Shown piece by piece: positions 1-7,090 of a stretch of 18,258 bases of DNA. The stretch's first letter is position 1; every line of letters starts with the position of its first letter. The notes below the pieces were generated by a model. It saw nothing but the letters and a program-made list of their open reading frames with translations, was not told the DNA's origin and made no database searches. This DNA comes from JANMMJ01 sp031373255 (lineage in GTDB: Bacteria > Pseudomonadota > Alphaproteobacteria > Rhizobiales > Aestuariivirgaceae). The stretch lies in the NCBI GenBank assembly GCA_031373255.1, contig JANMMJ010000187.1:1-18258 (forward strand), written 5' to 3'. Made by a program: the position numbers and the translations under genes.

Positions 1-1047
1 CCGTTCAGTGCCCTTTTCCAGAAATTGCCAGGAGAGAATTGCGGCTGGCAGAAGTATCAACGCCGCCAGGACGGCCACGGCCAGCGTGCCTGATCCAGCG
101 GGTGCCATGCGCCCGGCGACTTCAAGCGCAATAAAGTGCCAGAGATAGACGCTGTAACTGATGATGCCGAGCAGGTTCAGCGGACCGTACGCCAGCGGCT
201 TGCGGATGTGCTGTAGCCCAACGCCGAACACGGCGCCGTAGATGATCAGTGCACAGCCGATATTCTGGATTGAGTATCTGAGCGTTTCACGGAAGCCGGC
301 GTCGCGCCATAGCAATGTCGCGGTGATCACTGCGACCCCGGCAATGAGATGCCACATGCTGGCTTCAGGCGGCTTTCCTGTGCCGCGCTCCCATCTGGCG
401 CAGAGGCAGGCCAGCAATGCGCCCGTCAGCGGTGAATCAAACCGCGTATCGGAGGCCGTGTAGGTGCGCGGCGTGGGAACGTCGAAGACGTGCACAAGAT
501 AGAATCGCCATAGCAGCGCTGCCACCAGCATTGCCGCGAGCAGCCATATGAACTGGCTTGGTTGCGCGCGGAAGGCGATGAAGAGCAGCGGAAACACAAG
601 ATAGAAGTGCTCCTCGACAGCGAGGCTCCAGGTTATGCCGAGCACCGCCAGCGGGTGGCCGATGTTGTCGGGCAGGAACAGCGTCTGGTAGTTCTTGAGA
701 TATGTCAGCGCCGCGAGCACGGGAACCATGCTGAATTTTTCGCTCCATGCCAGGGTCAGGCCGGCCGCCACCGCCACTGAGACGTAGAGGGCAGGCGTGA
801 GGCGCAAGAACCGCCGGAGATAAAATTTCTGAACCGAAACTGTGCCCGTTTTATCCAGTTCAAGCAGAAACAGGCGCGTGATGATGAAACCGCTGAGCAC
901 GAAAAACAGCGTGACGCCGAGGCCGCCCGGCACGATGTCACCACCTGCGTAGTGAGAAACCAGCACCAGGGCGATCGCGACGCCCCGCAATCCATCGAGC
1001 TCGCGAATGCGGCCTTGGACCAGATTTTCTGTTGATTGTTTTTGCAT
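1..1047 (-). CDS. Membrane acyltransferase 3 (OafA/ExoZ-like), C-terminus cut by window edge
   Basis: Integral inner-membrane acyltransferase of the AT3 family (Pfam Acyl_transf_3), which moves acetyl or other acyl groups onto lipopolysaccharide, exopolysaccharide or similar glycans. The reading frame opens at ATG 1047 and stays open to base 1, giving 349 residues. It is probably nearly complete, because the last visible residues (SWQFLEKGTER) resemble the family's usual C-terminal end. Visible family motifs in order: ELDGLRGVAIALVLVSHY near residue 15, with the conserved arginine and the putative catalytic histidine; TLFFVLSGFIITR; FYLRRFLRLTPALYV; and TWSLAVEEHFYLVFPLL. Many hydrophobic segments, consistent with about ten membrane helices, fill the rest. 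It starts 60 bases after the stop of the small RTX gene on the same strand, so the two may be co-transcribed. The substrate cannot be read from sequence. The nearby sulfotransferase and polysaccharide co-polymerase make an exopolysaccharide the natural guess. Confidence 0.9.
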   Translation of the reverse strand, partial: MQKQSTENLVQGRIRELDGLRGVAIALVLVSHYAGGDIVPGGLGVTLFFVLSGFIITRLFLLELDKTGTVSVQKFYLRRFLRLTPALYVSVAVAAGLTLAWSEKFSMVPVLAALTYLKNYQTLFLPDNIGHPLAVLGITWSLAVEEHFYLVFPLLFIAFRAQPSQFIWLLAAMLVAALLWRFYLVHVFDVPTPRTYTASDTRFDSPLTGALLACLCARWERGTGKPPEASMWHLIAGVAVITATLLWRDAGFRETLRYSIQNIGCALIIYGAVFGVGLQHIRKPLAYGPLNLLGIISYSVYLWHFIALEVAGRMAPAGSGTLAVAVLAALILLPAAILSWQFLEKGTER

Positions 1048-1058
1048 GATCCAAAGCC

Positions 1059-1091
1059 AGCGCCGCCACGGCCTTGGCAGTGGCTGGCGCT
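1059..1091 (-). promoter_or_regulatory. Strong GC-rich hairpin between RTX gene and acyltransferase gene
   Basis: On the minus strand the arms AGCGCC-A-GCCAC and GTGGC-GGCGCT pair as 11 bp with one bulged A around a 10-base loop. The structure sits between the stop of the RTX gene (1108) and the ATG of the acyltransferase (1047), only 11 bases before that ATG. No U-run follows, so it is not a standard intrinsic terminator. It could lower translation or transcription of the downstream gene, or protect the upstream mRNA end. The role is inference. Confidence 0.4.
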
Positions 1092-1107
1092 TTGCGTGTG
1101 AGAGAGA

Positions 1108-1746
1108 TTAAACGGGCAGGTCTGTGTATTCCTCGCCAAGACCCCAGAGGCGCAGAACCTGGCCATTTGAGATCTCGAGAACGAGGTTGTCCTGCTGGAC
1201 TTCAGCTGTGAGAAAGCCGCTGTCTTCGAGGGCATGGATGTCGTCGAGGGAATCAACGATCTGTGCAGCCTTGAGGCCGAACTGACCCAGGATGATCTTG
1301 TCGCCGTCTTCAAAATTGACGCCATTCATCGCGTCGTCGCCCTGGTCCTTTCTGAACACCAGCGTGTCAGCGCCCGAGCCTCCGAACAGCGTGTCATTGC
1401 CGAAGCTTCCGGAAATCGTGTCATCACCGGCGCCGCCGAAGACCTTGTCATCTCCGTCGCTGCCGTCCACGAAGTCGTTTCCGCTGTCGCCGTAGACGGC
1501 ATCGTCGCCGGCGCCGCCGAGAATCTTGTCATTGTCGTCACCGCCAAAAACGGTGTCGTTTCCAGCACCACCGTTAACGGTGTCGTTCCCCGCTGCCCCA
1601 AAGACGAGGTCGTTGCCACCCAGGGCAAAGACCAGATCTGCGCCATCGATGGGCCCGGACCCCGGTCCGGCGTTCGCATAGATGGTATCATCCCCCACAG
1701 TGCCAAGGCCGAAGTCGGCACCCGAAGTTAATGTAACTGTTGCCAT
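1108..1746 (-). CDS. Small RTX (hemolysin-type calcium-binding repeat) protein, 212 aa
   Basis: Probably an extracellular calcium-binding protein exported by a type I secretion system. Residues from about 18 to 130 are mostly tandem RTX nonapeptides of the form GGxGNDxxx (AGNDTVNGG, AGNDTVFGG, AGDDTISGS, FGNDTLFGG and others, about ten in all). These form a calcium-loaded parallel beta-roll. The C-terminal part (from LVFRKDQGDD to the acidic/hydrophobic end EEYTDLPV) follows the common layout of RTX proteins, in which an uncleaved signal lies after the repeats. There is no N-terminal signal peptide, as expected for type I substrates. The start is supported by a strong Shine-Dalgarno (GGAGGAG on the minus strand, plus coordinates 1756-1762), 9 bases before ATG. 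No catalytic domain is present, so a matrix or surface role is more likely than an enzymatic one. The HlyD homologue about 6 kb away is a candidate partner. Confidence 0.85.
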   Translation of the reverse strand: MATVTLTSGADFGLGTVGDDTIYANAGPGSGPIDGADLVFALGGNDLVFGAAGNDTVNGGAGNDTVFGGDDNDKILGGAGDDAVYGDSGNDFVDGSDGDDKVFGGAGDDTISGSFGNDTLFGGSGADTLVFRKDQGDDAMNGVNFEDGDKIILGQFGLKAAQIVDSLDDIHALEDSGFLTAEVQQDNLVLEISNGQVLRLWGLGEEYTDLPV

Positions 1747-1779
1747 TTTTACTTACTCCTCCAGAGTAATTAATTGTTT

Positions 1780-1804
1780 AGATAAATCTTTATAGAATTT
1801 ATCT
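1780..1804. repeat. Inverted repeat, 8-bp arms (AGATAAAT / ATTTATCT)
   Basis: Perfect 8-bp arms at 1780-1787 and 1797-1804 are separated by 9 bases, 34 bases upstream of the RTX gene start codon. It could be an operator for a dimeric regulator or part of the RTX 5' leader. A chance occurrence in A+T-rich DNA is possible. Confidence 0.3.
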
Positions 1805-1805
1805 C

Positions 1806-1819
1806 AGCTTATTTAAGCT
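1806..1819. repeat. Palindrome AGCTTATTTAAGCT
   Basis: Six-base arms AGCTTA/TAAGCT flank two T bases, immediately next to the preceding inverted repeat in the divergent region. It is a possible regulator half-site pair. The low complexity of the surrounding DNA keeps confidence low. Confidence 0.25.
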
Positions 1820-2002
1820 TCCTGTAACATTGATACTTAAGCATCATAATTTACTACTCGGCAGTTAAACCGCATCACGAAATTAACTTGATTTTTTAAT
1901 AGAACTTAAAGCAGAAATACTCTTGTCGCATTATGTAGTATTTGCCAATATTGCTCCGGGGCTGAATGCTCTGAACATAAAGAATGGTGGAGCCGCCAAG
2001 TT

Positions 2003-2007
2003 GAGGG
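2003..2007 (+). promoter_or_regulatory. Shine-Dalgarno deciding the sulfotransferase start
   Basis: GAGGG lies 8 bases before ATG 2016 and only 2 bases before ATG 2010. The longer frame from TTG 1923 has no comparable site. It therefore favours ATG 2016 and a 253-residue product. Confidence 0.5.
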
Positions 2008-2015
2008 ATATGTTG

Positions 2016-2777
2016 ATGAGCAAGATTCTACCCGCCGGCCAGCGCAACATACTGATCGTGACAACGCAGCGGAGCGGCTCCACCTGGCTCATGCAGTTGC
2101 TGAACGGTACCGGCCAGGTAAAAACTTATGGCGAAGTGTTTCTTGAATGGGCGAGGGTTGCGGACCACCCCGGCGATAAGCGCCTGCTGCCACCCATGTT
2201 CTTTGCCGATTATACCACGGCTTCGGGATCGGGCCGTGTTGGCGGCTTTCTCGACCTTCTCGAGGCGTCGGAGGCGGGTCCGATCGGCTTCAAGGTGATG
2301 TACGACCAGATCAAGCGTAAACCCTCGATCCTGCTGGCGCCCATGTTCCGCAACTACGCCGTCATTCACCTTACCCGCAAAAATATTCTCGACGTTGTCG
2401 TGTCGAGGCTGCTTGCCTTCAAGACCAATGTTTACCACAGCAATACAAGGGTTTCAGATCCTGTCATCGACGTCTCGCCGGAAACGGTCATGGCAATGAT
2501 TGGACGGGTCGACAAGAGAATGAGGCTCGCGCGGTCGGCGCTGGCCCTGGCGCCATGCACGAAGATCGAGGTCTGCTATGAGGATCTCGTTGCAGCACCC
2601 GATGGCGAAATCGCCCGCATCCTGCAGGCCGCCGGATTGACGCCGCAGCCAGTGTCCTCGGCCAAAGGCAACTGGATAAAAACCAACACCCGCAAGCCCG
2701 AAGAAATCTTTAGCAATTATCCGCTCATCGCGCGCGAGATCCTGAACTCAAAATTCGCCTGGATGCTTGCCGTTTAA
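2016..2777 (+). CDS. Stf0/NodH-like PAPS-dependent sulfotransferase
   Basis: Predicted cytoplasmic enzyme that transfers sulfate from 3'-phosphoadenylyl sulfate to a sugar or lipid acceptor. With the start at ATG 2016 it has 253 residues, normal for bacterial sulfotransferases. The N-terminal 5'-phosphosulfate-binding loop is clear (IVTTQRSGSTWL, residues 14-25). The 3'-phosphate-binding motif is HLTRKNILDVVVSRLLA, with R121 and S130 at the expected spacing. The frame is open further upstream to a TTG at 1923, but the extra 31 residues are not motif-bearing. ATG 2016 has the better ribosome site, so I prefer it. The next gene is a polysaccharide co-polymerase on the same strand, 203 bases away, which suggests a sulfated exopolysaccharide or glycolipid. 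By homology it could equally act on lipopolysaccharide or a Nod-factor-like oligosaccharide. The acceptor is not known. Confidence 0.82.
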   Translation: MSKILPAGQRNILIVTTQRSGSTWLMQLLNGTGQVKTYGEVFLEWARVADHPGDKRLLPPMFFADYTTASGSGRVGGFLDLLEASEAGPIGFKVMYDQIKRKPSILLAPMFRNYAVIHLTRKNILDVVVSRLLAFKTNVYHSNTRVSDPVIDVSPETVMAMIGRVDKRMRLARSALALAPCTKIEVCYEDLVAAPDGEIARILQAAGLTPQPVSSAKGNWIKTNTRKPEEIFSNYPLIAREILNSKFAWMLAV

Positions 2778-2980
2778 GTTTCATCTGCCCTCAAATAACG
2801 GGCCAATCATCATCATTTATACTTAAAGAAAATAGTTTGAGTATTTTAATTTTACTTCGGTAAAATGATATATTTATTGAATTAAAAAATGAATACTATC
2901 ATCAATATTGCAATAGACAATAACTCTCCTTAAAAATATCTCTCCAGTGGACGGGATTTATTACAGGGTCGGGTTAAAGG
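2778..2980. promoter_or_regulatory. A+T-rich intergenic region before the co-polymerase gene
   Basis: No gene is seen. The segment is strongly A+T-rich and likely holds the promoter of the co-polymerase gene, and possibly the 3' end of the sulfotransferase transcript. The only clear structure is the small hairpin at 2849-2866. The ribosome site for ATG 2981 is poor: AAAGG directly abuts the ATG, with an AGGG and a CGGG further upstream. Confidence 0.4.
2849..2866 (+). other. A/U-rich hairpin with UUCG loop
   Basis: ATTTTAC-TTCG-GTAAAAT is a perfect 7-bp stem closed by C-G around the exceptionally stable UUCG tetraloop, 114 bases before the co-polymerase start. The stem is mostly A-U and lacks a following U-run, so it is not a typical terminator. 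It may be an RNA element in the leader or a fortuitous palindrome. Confidence 0.3.
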
Positions 2981-5224
2981 ATGAATTTTGTCTATCAGAA
3001 AGATCAGTTTCAGGCTGACCGTGAAGCCGTCTCTCTCTCAGACTTGCAGGGTCTTCTCTGGCGAAATCTCCGCCTGATCACCTGGGCCGCAGGTGTGATC
3101 CTTGCGATCGGGATAGCGACGGTTCTTCTGCTGCCAAAAAAATATGAAGCCTCCGCCCTGATCCTCATTGACCCACGCAAGATCGATTTTCTTGCCGACG
3201 ATATAACCAAGGATGCACGGCTGCTGACCACCGACGGATTGGTCGTGGACAGCGAAGTTGAAATCATCAGATCGCGCGAGATTTTGAAGCGGGTTGCCGA
3301 CCGCGCCGACCTCTACAACGATCCGGAATACACGGAAACGTCGTTCGTGCAGCCAGTGCTGCGTACTGTATCTGGTCTTATTGACTGGTTCCGGAACGAA
3401 CCACCGAAGCCGCGGCCCGACCGCCGGCTGATGATCCTGTCAGGCTTCGCCCAGAACATTCGCGTCGAAAGAGTGGAGGCCACTTACGTCTTGCGGGTGA
3501 CCTATGAGTCCGACTCGCCGGAGCGTGCGTCACAGATTGCCAACCTCATTGTCGAAGAATATCTGGCCGAGGGGATGCGCGTTCAAAACGAGGCATCGCG
3601 CAAGTCTTCCGACTGGATCAAAACCCGGCTGACCGAAGTTCGTGACGATGTGATCAAGGCTGACCAGGCGGTCGAAGCCTACAAAATGAAAAACGATCTT
3701 GTGACAACCCAGGGCGGAAGCTTCGTGGCCGAACAGCAGGTCGCGGAAATCAGCACCCGTCTGGTTTCTGCACAGGCGGATGCCGAAATGGCGAAGGCCA
3801 GGCTCGAAGCCGCGAAGTCCAGTCTTGAATCCGGCAACTACTCGACACTTTCGGGAGGCGCGGGCACTCAGGTTCTGTCCGCTCTGCTGAGTGCGCGTCA
3901 GGTGGAGCAGCAGGACGCCGCCCGCATTCTCAGCGTCTATGATGCGAGCCACCTTGGATTCAAGAAAAAGCAGCAGACCATAAAGGAGCTTGAAGGCCAG
4001 ATCCGGGAGGAACTGCAGCGGACCGTCAGCGGCTTCGACTCGGACTATCGCGCAGCCCTGCAGCTCTCGGCTTCTTTGAGTGCCAAACTTGCCGAACTCA
4101 AGCGCACCGCCTTCAGCGGTGACGAACGCGAAGTCGAACTGCGTGAGCTCGAACAGCGCGGGACTTCCGCCAAGGCGATTTACCAGAGCATGCTCGACGC
4201 CCTGTCGAGATCGCTTCAGCAACAGTTTTTCCCCTCGGTTTCGGCGCGGGTGATCCAGGCAGCCGATCCGCCGCCTTCGTGGACAAAGCCAAACTGGAAG
4301 ATCGCCATTGCCCTTAGTTTCATGCTGGGACTTGGTGCCGGTGTTGGGGGCGCCTTTCTACGAGAAGGCCTGAGGTCTTCCATTCACACGGCGCGCGAAC
4401 TTGAGAGCACCACCGGCAGACCCAATCTTGGCTACGTTCCATTTCTGCCGCGCTTGGCGGGCCCCGGCTTCTTCCAGAGACAGCTCGCACAATGGTTCGA
4501 GGAGCCCGCGCCCGCAACATTACCAATTCGCGGCCATGAGCGAGCTCTCGCGAACGATACGCTTCGCCAGTTTCACGACGAACTACGCGTCGAAGGGAGC
4601 ATGACCCTGGAGACACTGCGTGCTGTAGAAATTGCCGTGCGCCTCAGGAGCCGCGAAGTGATGGGCGGCGCGACCGTGATAGCTGTTGGTTCGGCGGGTG
4701 CCGGAGAGGGCAAGTCCGCCATCAGCACGCTGCTCGCCATGCATATGGCCTGGGGCGGTGCGCGGGTATTGCTGATCGACTATGATTTCCAGACCAGTGG
4801 CATTTCGGCACGCTTTCATGAAATCAGTCCACCCCGGCAGAAGGCCGAAGGACAGCCACCGCTGCCGCCAATGAAGTTCGATCCGGTCACTGGATTGTTG
4901 TTCCTGCCGGCGCCGCCACGCGCCGAGGTCAAACGCGAAATTGCCAGGGTGATTACGGACGGAGAGGAGCGGCGGATCGAGAGCCTGCGTTCCTGTTTCG
5001 ATTTCATCGTCATGGACCTGCCACCCCTGTTTCATCTGCCGCACGGCCGCATTCTCGCCCGCAGCATCGACAGGTTCGTGCTGGTTGCCGAATGGGACAA
5101 GGCCAACAGTCAGGTCATCAGCCGTGGCTTGTCGCGCATACCTGAACTGGCGGATCGCCTCGCAGGTACCATCATCAACAAGGCAAGGCTGCCCCGGAAA
5201 TACGACCCTGCCGTATGGAGTTAG
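2981..5224 (+). CDS. Wzz/BY-kinase-like exopolysaccharide co-polymerase (ExoP/GumC type)
   Basis: Inner-membrane polysaccharide co-polymerase that controls chain length and export of Wzy-type exopolysaccharide. The order of parts is: short cytoplasmic N-terminus; first membrane segment at about residues 32-52 followed by KKYEASALILIDPRK (Wzz domain); a long periplasmic coiled-coil region (about 190-410); and a proline-containing stretch leading into the second membrane segment (about 440-460, IAIALSFMLGLGAGVGGAFL). The cytoplasmic ATP-binding domain has Walker A GSAGAGEGKS (about 570-579), Walker A' VLLIDYDFQTSG (Asp near 600) and Walker B FIVMDLPP (about 675-682). The length of 747 residues is typical of fused co-polymerase/kinase proteins. 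Two features are unusual. The Walker A' Arg normally seen in bacterial tyrosine kinases is a Gln, and the C-terminus (RKYDPAVWS) has a single Tyr rather than a tyrosine cluster. ATP binding is likely; autokinase activity is doubtful. No Wzx, Wzy or glycosyltransferase gene is in view. Confidence 0.9.
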   Translation: MNFVYQKDQFQADREAVSLSDLQGLLWRNLRLITWAAGVILAIGIATVLLLPKKYEASALILIDPRKIDFLADDITKDARLLTTDGLVVDSEVEIIRSREILKRVADRADLYNDPEYTETSFVQPVLRTVSGLIDWFRNEPPKPRPDRRLMILSGFAQNIRVERVEATYVLRVTYESDSPERASQIANLIVEEYLAEGMRVQNEASRKSSDWIKTRLTEVRDDVIKADQAVEAYKMKNDLVTTQGGSFVAEQQVAEISTRLVSAQADAEMAKARLEAAKSSLESGNYSTLSGGAGTQVLSALLSARQVEQQDAARILSVYDASHLGFKKKQQTIKELEGQIREELQRTVSGFDSDYRAALQLSASLSAKLAELKRTAFSGDEREVELRELEQRGTSAKAIYQSMLDALSRSLQQQFFPSVSARVIQAADPPPSWTKPNWKIAIALSFMLGLGAGVGGAFLREGLRSSIHTARELESTTGRPNLGYVPFLPRLAGPGFFQRQLAQWFEEPAPATLPIRGHERALANDTLRQFHDELRVEGSMTLETLRAVEIAVRLRSREVMGGATVIAVGSAGAGEGKSAISTLLAMHMAWGGARVLLIDYDFQTSGISARFHEISPPRQKAEGQPPLPPMKFDPVTGLLFLPAPPRAEVKREIARVITDGEERRIESLRSCFDFIVMDLPPLFHLPHGRILARSIDRFVLVAEWDKANSQVISRGLSRIPELADRLAGTIINKARLPRKYDPAVWS

Positions 5225-5385
5225 TCAAAACGGATGGGTTGAGTCTCGCAATGCCCGGCACTGCATGCGGATTGATGGAGTGCAGGTCGCCAGTTTGCGC
5301 AACATGCGTGTTCGTGGTAAGAAATGTGTTCTCGCCGAAGCAGCTTTTGATCTGGATTGATCTGCCTTTGGAATGAGGCTTTCGC

Positions 5386-5958
5386 ATGTTTCGTGCCGCA
5401 TGCCTTGCATTCTGGACTTTCCTGTATTTGATCCCTGCCGCATCGGCCGGAGACTCGATCGACAGCCTCCCGTTGCCCGTAGCGTCCTTCGCCCGACAGT
5501 TTACGCAGGACTGTGCGGGAAATGGTCTGGGTCATGTCGTCGTCAATGAGAATTATGTCGAACCTGACGGCAGTCGCGTTGATCTCAACAATGACGGCGC
5601 ACCGGATTATCTTGTCTACAAATGCATGTTCGGGTGCAGCAAGAAGCCGTTTGCCTTTAACGGTATCGGTACGCCCTGCGGTTGGGGTAAAATGCTGCTG
5701 TCGCGTGCAGGCCAGTATGATGAGGTGTTTCTGCCGGGCATGGTCAGCCAAATAAAAGCCGGCCCGCCATTGCGGATTTCCTTGCAGCGCCCGCGTTCGC
5801 TGCGGATGAGTGGCAACTACTGCAACGATCCCTATCCGGATTACGATGCCCGGTTTGTCTACGAACTGCGCGGAAACCGGTTCCAGTTGCTGGGCAAGTG
5901 CCGTGCAGGTCCCGGCAACACCTGCCTCGAAAGCAACTACAGCGCCTCCGGCCTGTAG
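5386..5958 (+). CDS. Secreted cysteine-rich protein of unknown function
   Basis: I do not recognise the family. The protein has 190 residues and begins with a clear Sec signal peptide (MFRAACLAFWTFLYLIPAASA, likely cut after residue 21), so it acts in the periplasm or outside. The mature part carries seven cysteines: one near residue 44, then YKCMFGC, TPCGW, YCND, and a C-terminal KC...TC pair. This suggests structural disulfides plus one free or ligand-binding Cys. Residues around 66-78 read DLNNDGAPDYLVY, which matches the D-x-N-x-D-G calcium loop of EF-hand, dockerin and VCBS/FG-GAP-type repeats. A GAGG ribosome site lies 7 bases before ATG 5386. It follows the co-polymerase by 161 bases and precedes an RTX protein by 86 bases, all on one strand, so it may be part of the same exported matrix set. 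Confidence 0.75.
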   Translation: MFRAACLAFWTFLYLIPAASAGDSIDSLPLPVASFARQFTQDCAGNGLGHVVVNENYVEPDGSRVDLNNDGAPDYLVYKCMFGCSKKPFAFNGIGTPCGWGKMLLSRAGQYDEVFLPGMVSQIKAGPPLRISLQRPRSLRMSGNYCNDPYPDYDARFVYELRGNRFQLLGKCRAGPGNTCLESNYSASGL

Positions 5959-6044
5959 TGATTGGGCAAGCTCCCTGATACAAACCCGGTTATCGCCACC
6001 GGCGAATCATGGCAAGCTGAAATGGCTACAATCAGGAGACAGGC

Positions 6045-6908
6045 ATGACGCAGGCTACACTTCTCAGCGCATTGGATATGAACACAGTCGACCTGGGCGG
6101 AGGGTTAATTACGACAAAAACCTCGACCAGGATTGTTGTAACGGAAGGAGCGGACAGGGGCGTCTTTTTAGGCACCGGATTCACCTTCAATGGCTCTCAA
6201 GTCACCGGCGGTACGGCGACCACTTATGAAGGCTATTTGGGCGCAAGCCAGGTCATCCAGATTTCCAGCTTTGCGGTTCCCGCCACCACGCTCACCAGCG
6301 TTTATTTGACGCAAACGACCGAGGACTTTCTTGCTCTGGCCTTTTCCAAGAACGACACCATCAACGGCTCTGCGGGCAATGACGGTATTCTGGCCTTCAA
6401 TTTCAACGACATCGTTTCGGGCAATGGCGGTAATGATACCCTTGATGGAGGCAACGGCAACGACACGCTGAACGGTGGAGCCGGCAACGACACGCTGCTT
6501 GGTGTTGCCGGAGCTGACAGATTGAATGGGGACTTCGGCGCCGATCGCCTGATCGGCGGCATGGGCAAGGACATCATGGACGGTGGCGCCTCGGCCGATA
6601 CCTTCAAGTTCAACACTGTCTTCGAGTCAGGCAAATTCGCGAGCAATCGCGATATTGTGGTTGATTTTGGCGATGGCGCCAACAAGATCGATTTGTCGGC
6701 CATTGACGCGAAAGTTGGGGCTGGCAACGACGCGTTCAGCTTTGTGGGTTCAGCAGCATTTACAGCGCAAGGACAGATCCGTGCCTTCCAGTCCGGCGCC
6801 CACACAGTCATCGAGGTCAACGCTTTCGGCGATCTGAATGCTGACATGACAATTCAGCTGTCTAATTTCCTGGTTGGTGGTCTCAACAAGTTTGACTTTG
6901 TCTTGTAA
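6045..6908 (+). CDS. RTX calcium-binding protein with serralysin-like C-terminal domain, 287 aa
   Basis: Predicted type I-secreted calcium-binding protein without an N-terminal signal peptide. Residues 1-100 form a beta-rich domain of unknown role (rich in T, G, V). Residues about 103-180 carry RTX nonapeptides, including NGGNDTLDG, GNGNDTLNG, GAGNDTLLG and FGADRLIGG. The following part (GGASADTFKF, IVVDFGDGANKIDLSAIDA) matches the M10 serralysin C-terminal domain that carries the type I secretion signal. The chain ends in FDFVL, a hydrophobic tail with an acidic residue, typical of such signals. There is no HExxH motif, so it is not a protease. A GGAGA ribosome site precedes ATG 6045. A possible terminator follows at 6922-6956. 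It could be a soluble matrix protein exported by the HlyD-type system encoded about 1 kb downstream. Confidence 0.85.
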   Translation: MTQATLLSALDMNTVDLGGGLITTKTSTRIVVTEGADRGVFLGTGFTFNGSQVTGGTATTYEGYLGASQVIQISSFAVPATTLTSVYLTQTTEDFLALAFSKNDTINGSAGNDGILAFNFNDIVSGNGGNDTLDGGNGNDTLNGGAGNDTLLGVAGADRLNGDFGADRLIGGMGKDIMDGGASADTFKFNTVFESGKFASNRDIVVDFGDGANKIDLSAIDAKVGAGNDAFSFVGSAAFTAQGQIRAFQSGAHTVIEVNAFGDLNADMTIQLSNFLVGGLNKFDFVL

Positions 6909-6921
6909 GGGCTGACCGGCT

Positions 6922-6956
6922 TGGCTGGACCTTTGCCAGCCATGTATGAATTTTTT
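6922..6956 (+). terminator. Possible intrinsic terminator after RTX gene
   Basis: A perfect 7-bp stem TGGCTGG/CCAGCCA (6922-6928 and 6936-6942) with a 7-base loop is followed, after 8 bases, by six T residues (6951-6956). The gap between stem and T-run is longer than ideal, so the call is tentative. Its position 14 bases after the RTX stop codon supports it. Confidence 0.45.
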
Positions 6957-7090
6957 GATTGATAGCGCGGCATTTCTCCATATGGCGAATCCGCGAATTG
7001 TGTCTAGACTGTGTCGCTAAGGATGTTTCATCCGGGGAGTGAGTGCCAATACTGGACGGGTGCGTGGCCAGGAAAAATTCCGGTCACGCA

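Larger units (their letters stand above)
1747..2015. promoter_or_regulatory. A+T-rich divergent intergenic region
   Basis: No convincing gene lies here. The region separates the minus-strand RTX gene from the plus-strand sulfotransferase gene and is much richer in A+T than the flanking coding DNA. It should contain the promoters for both directions, but I cannot assign -35/-10 boxes with confidence. Two inverted repeats (1780-1804 and 1806-1819) lie side by side within it. Confidence 0.5.

Noticed and set aside
1234..1731. Long open frame (165 codons) on the plus strand opposite the small RTX gene
   Set aside because: It arises from the repetitive Gly/Asp codons of the RTX repeats on the other strand, which make the antisense frames stop-poor. 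The minus-strand frame has the RTX motif and a strong ribosome site.
1923..2015. Upstream TTG extension of the sulfotransferase (31 extra residues)
   Set aside because: It lacks a purine-rich ribosome site, lies in the A+T-rich promoter region and adds no motif. ATG 2016 has GAGGG at good spacing. The extension is not fully excluded.
3530..4222. 230-codon minus-strand frame inside the co-polymerase gene
   Set aside because: It lies wholly within a well-supported co-polymerase with clear Wzz and Walker motifs. Its translation shows no recognisable family and no ribosome site.
5225..5385. Frame crossing the gap after the co-polymerase (5085-5360) as a small gene or C-terminal frameshift of the co-polymerase
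   Set aside because: The translation has no family features and mostly overlaps the co-polymerase's coding frame. The co-polymerase ends naturally after its ATPase domain. I see no gene in this 161-base gap.
5991..6003. Short GC hairpin (TCGCC-ACC-GGCGA) between the cysteine-rich protein and RTX genes
   Set aside because: Five base pairs with a three-base loop and no U-run is too little to call a terminator or regulatory element.
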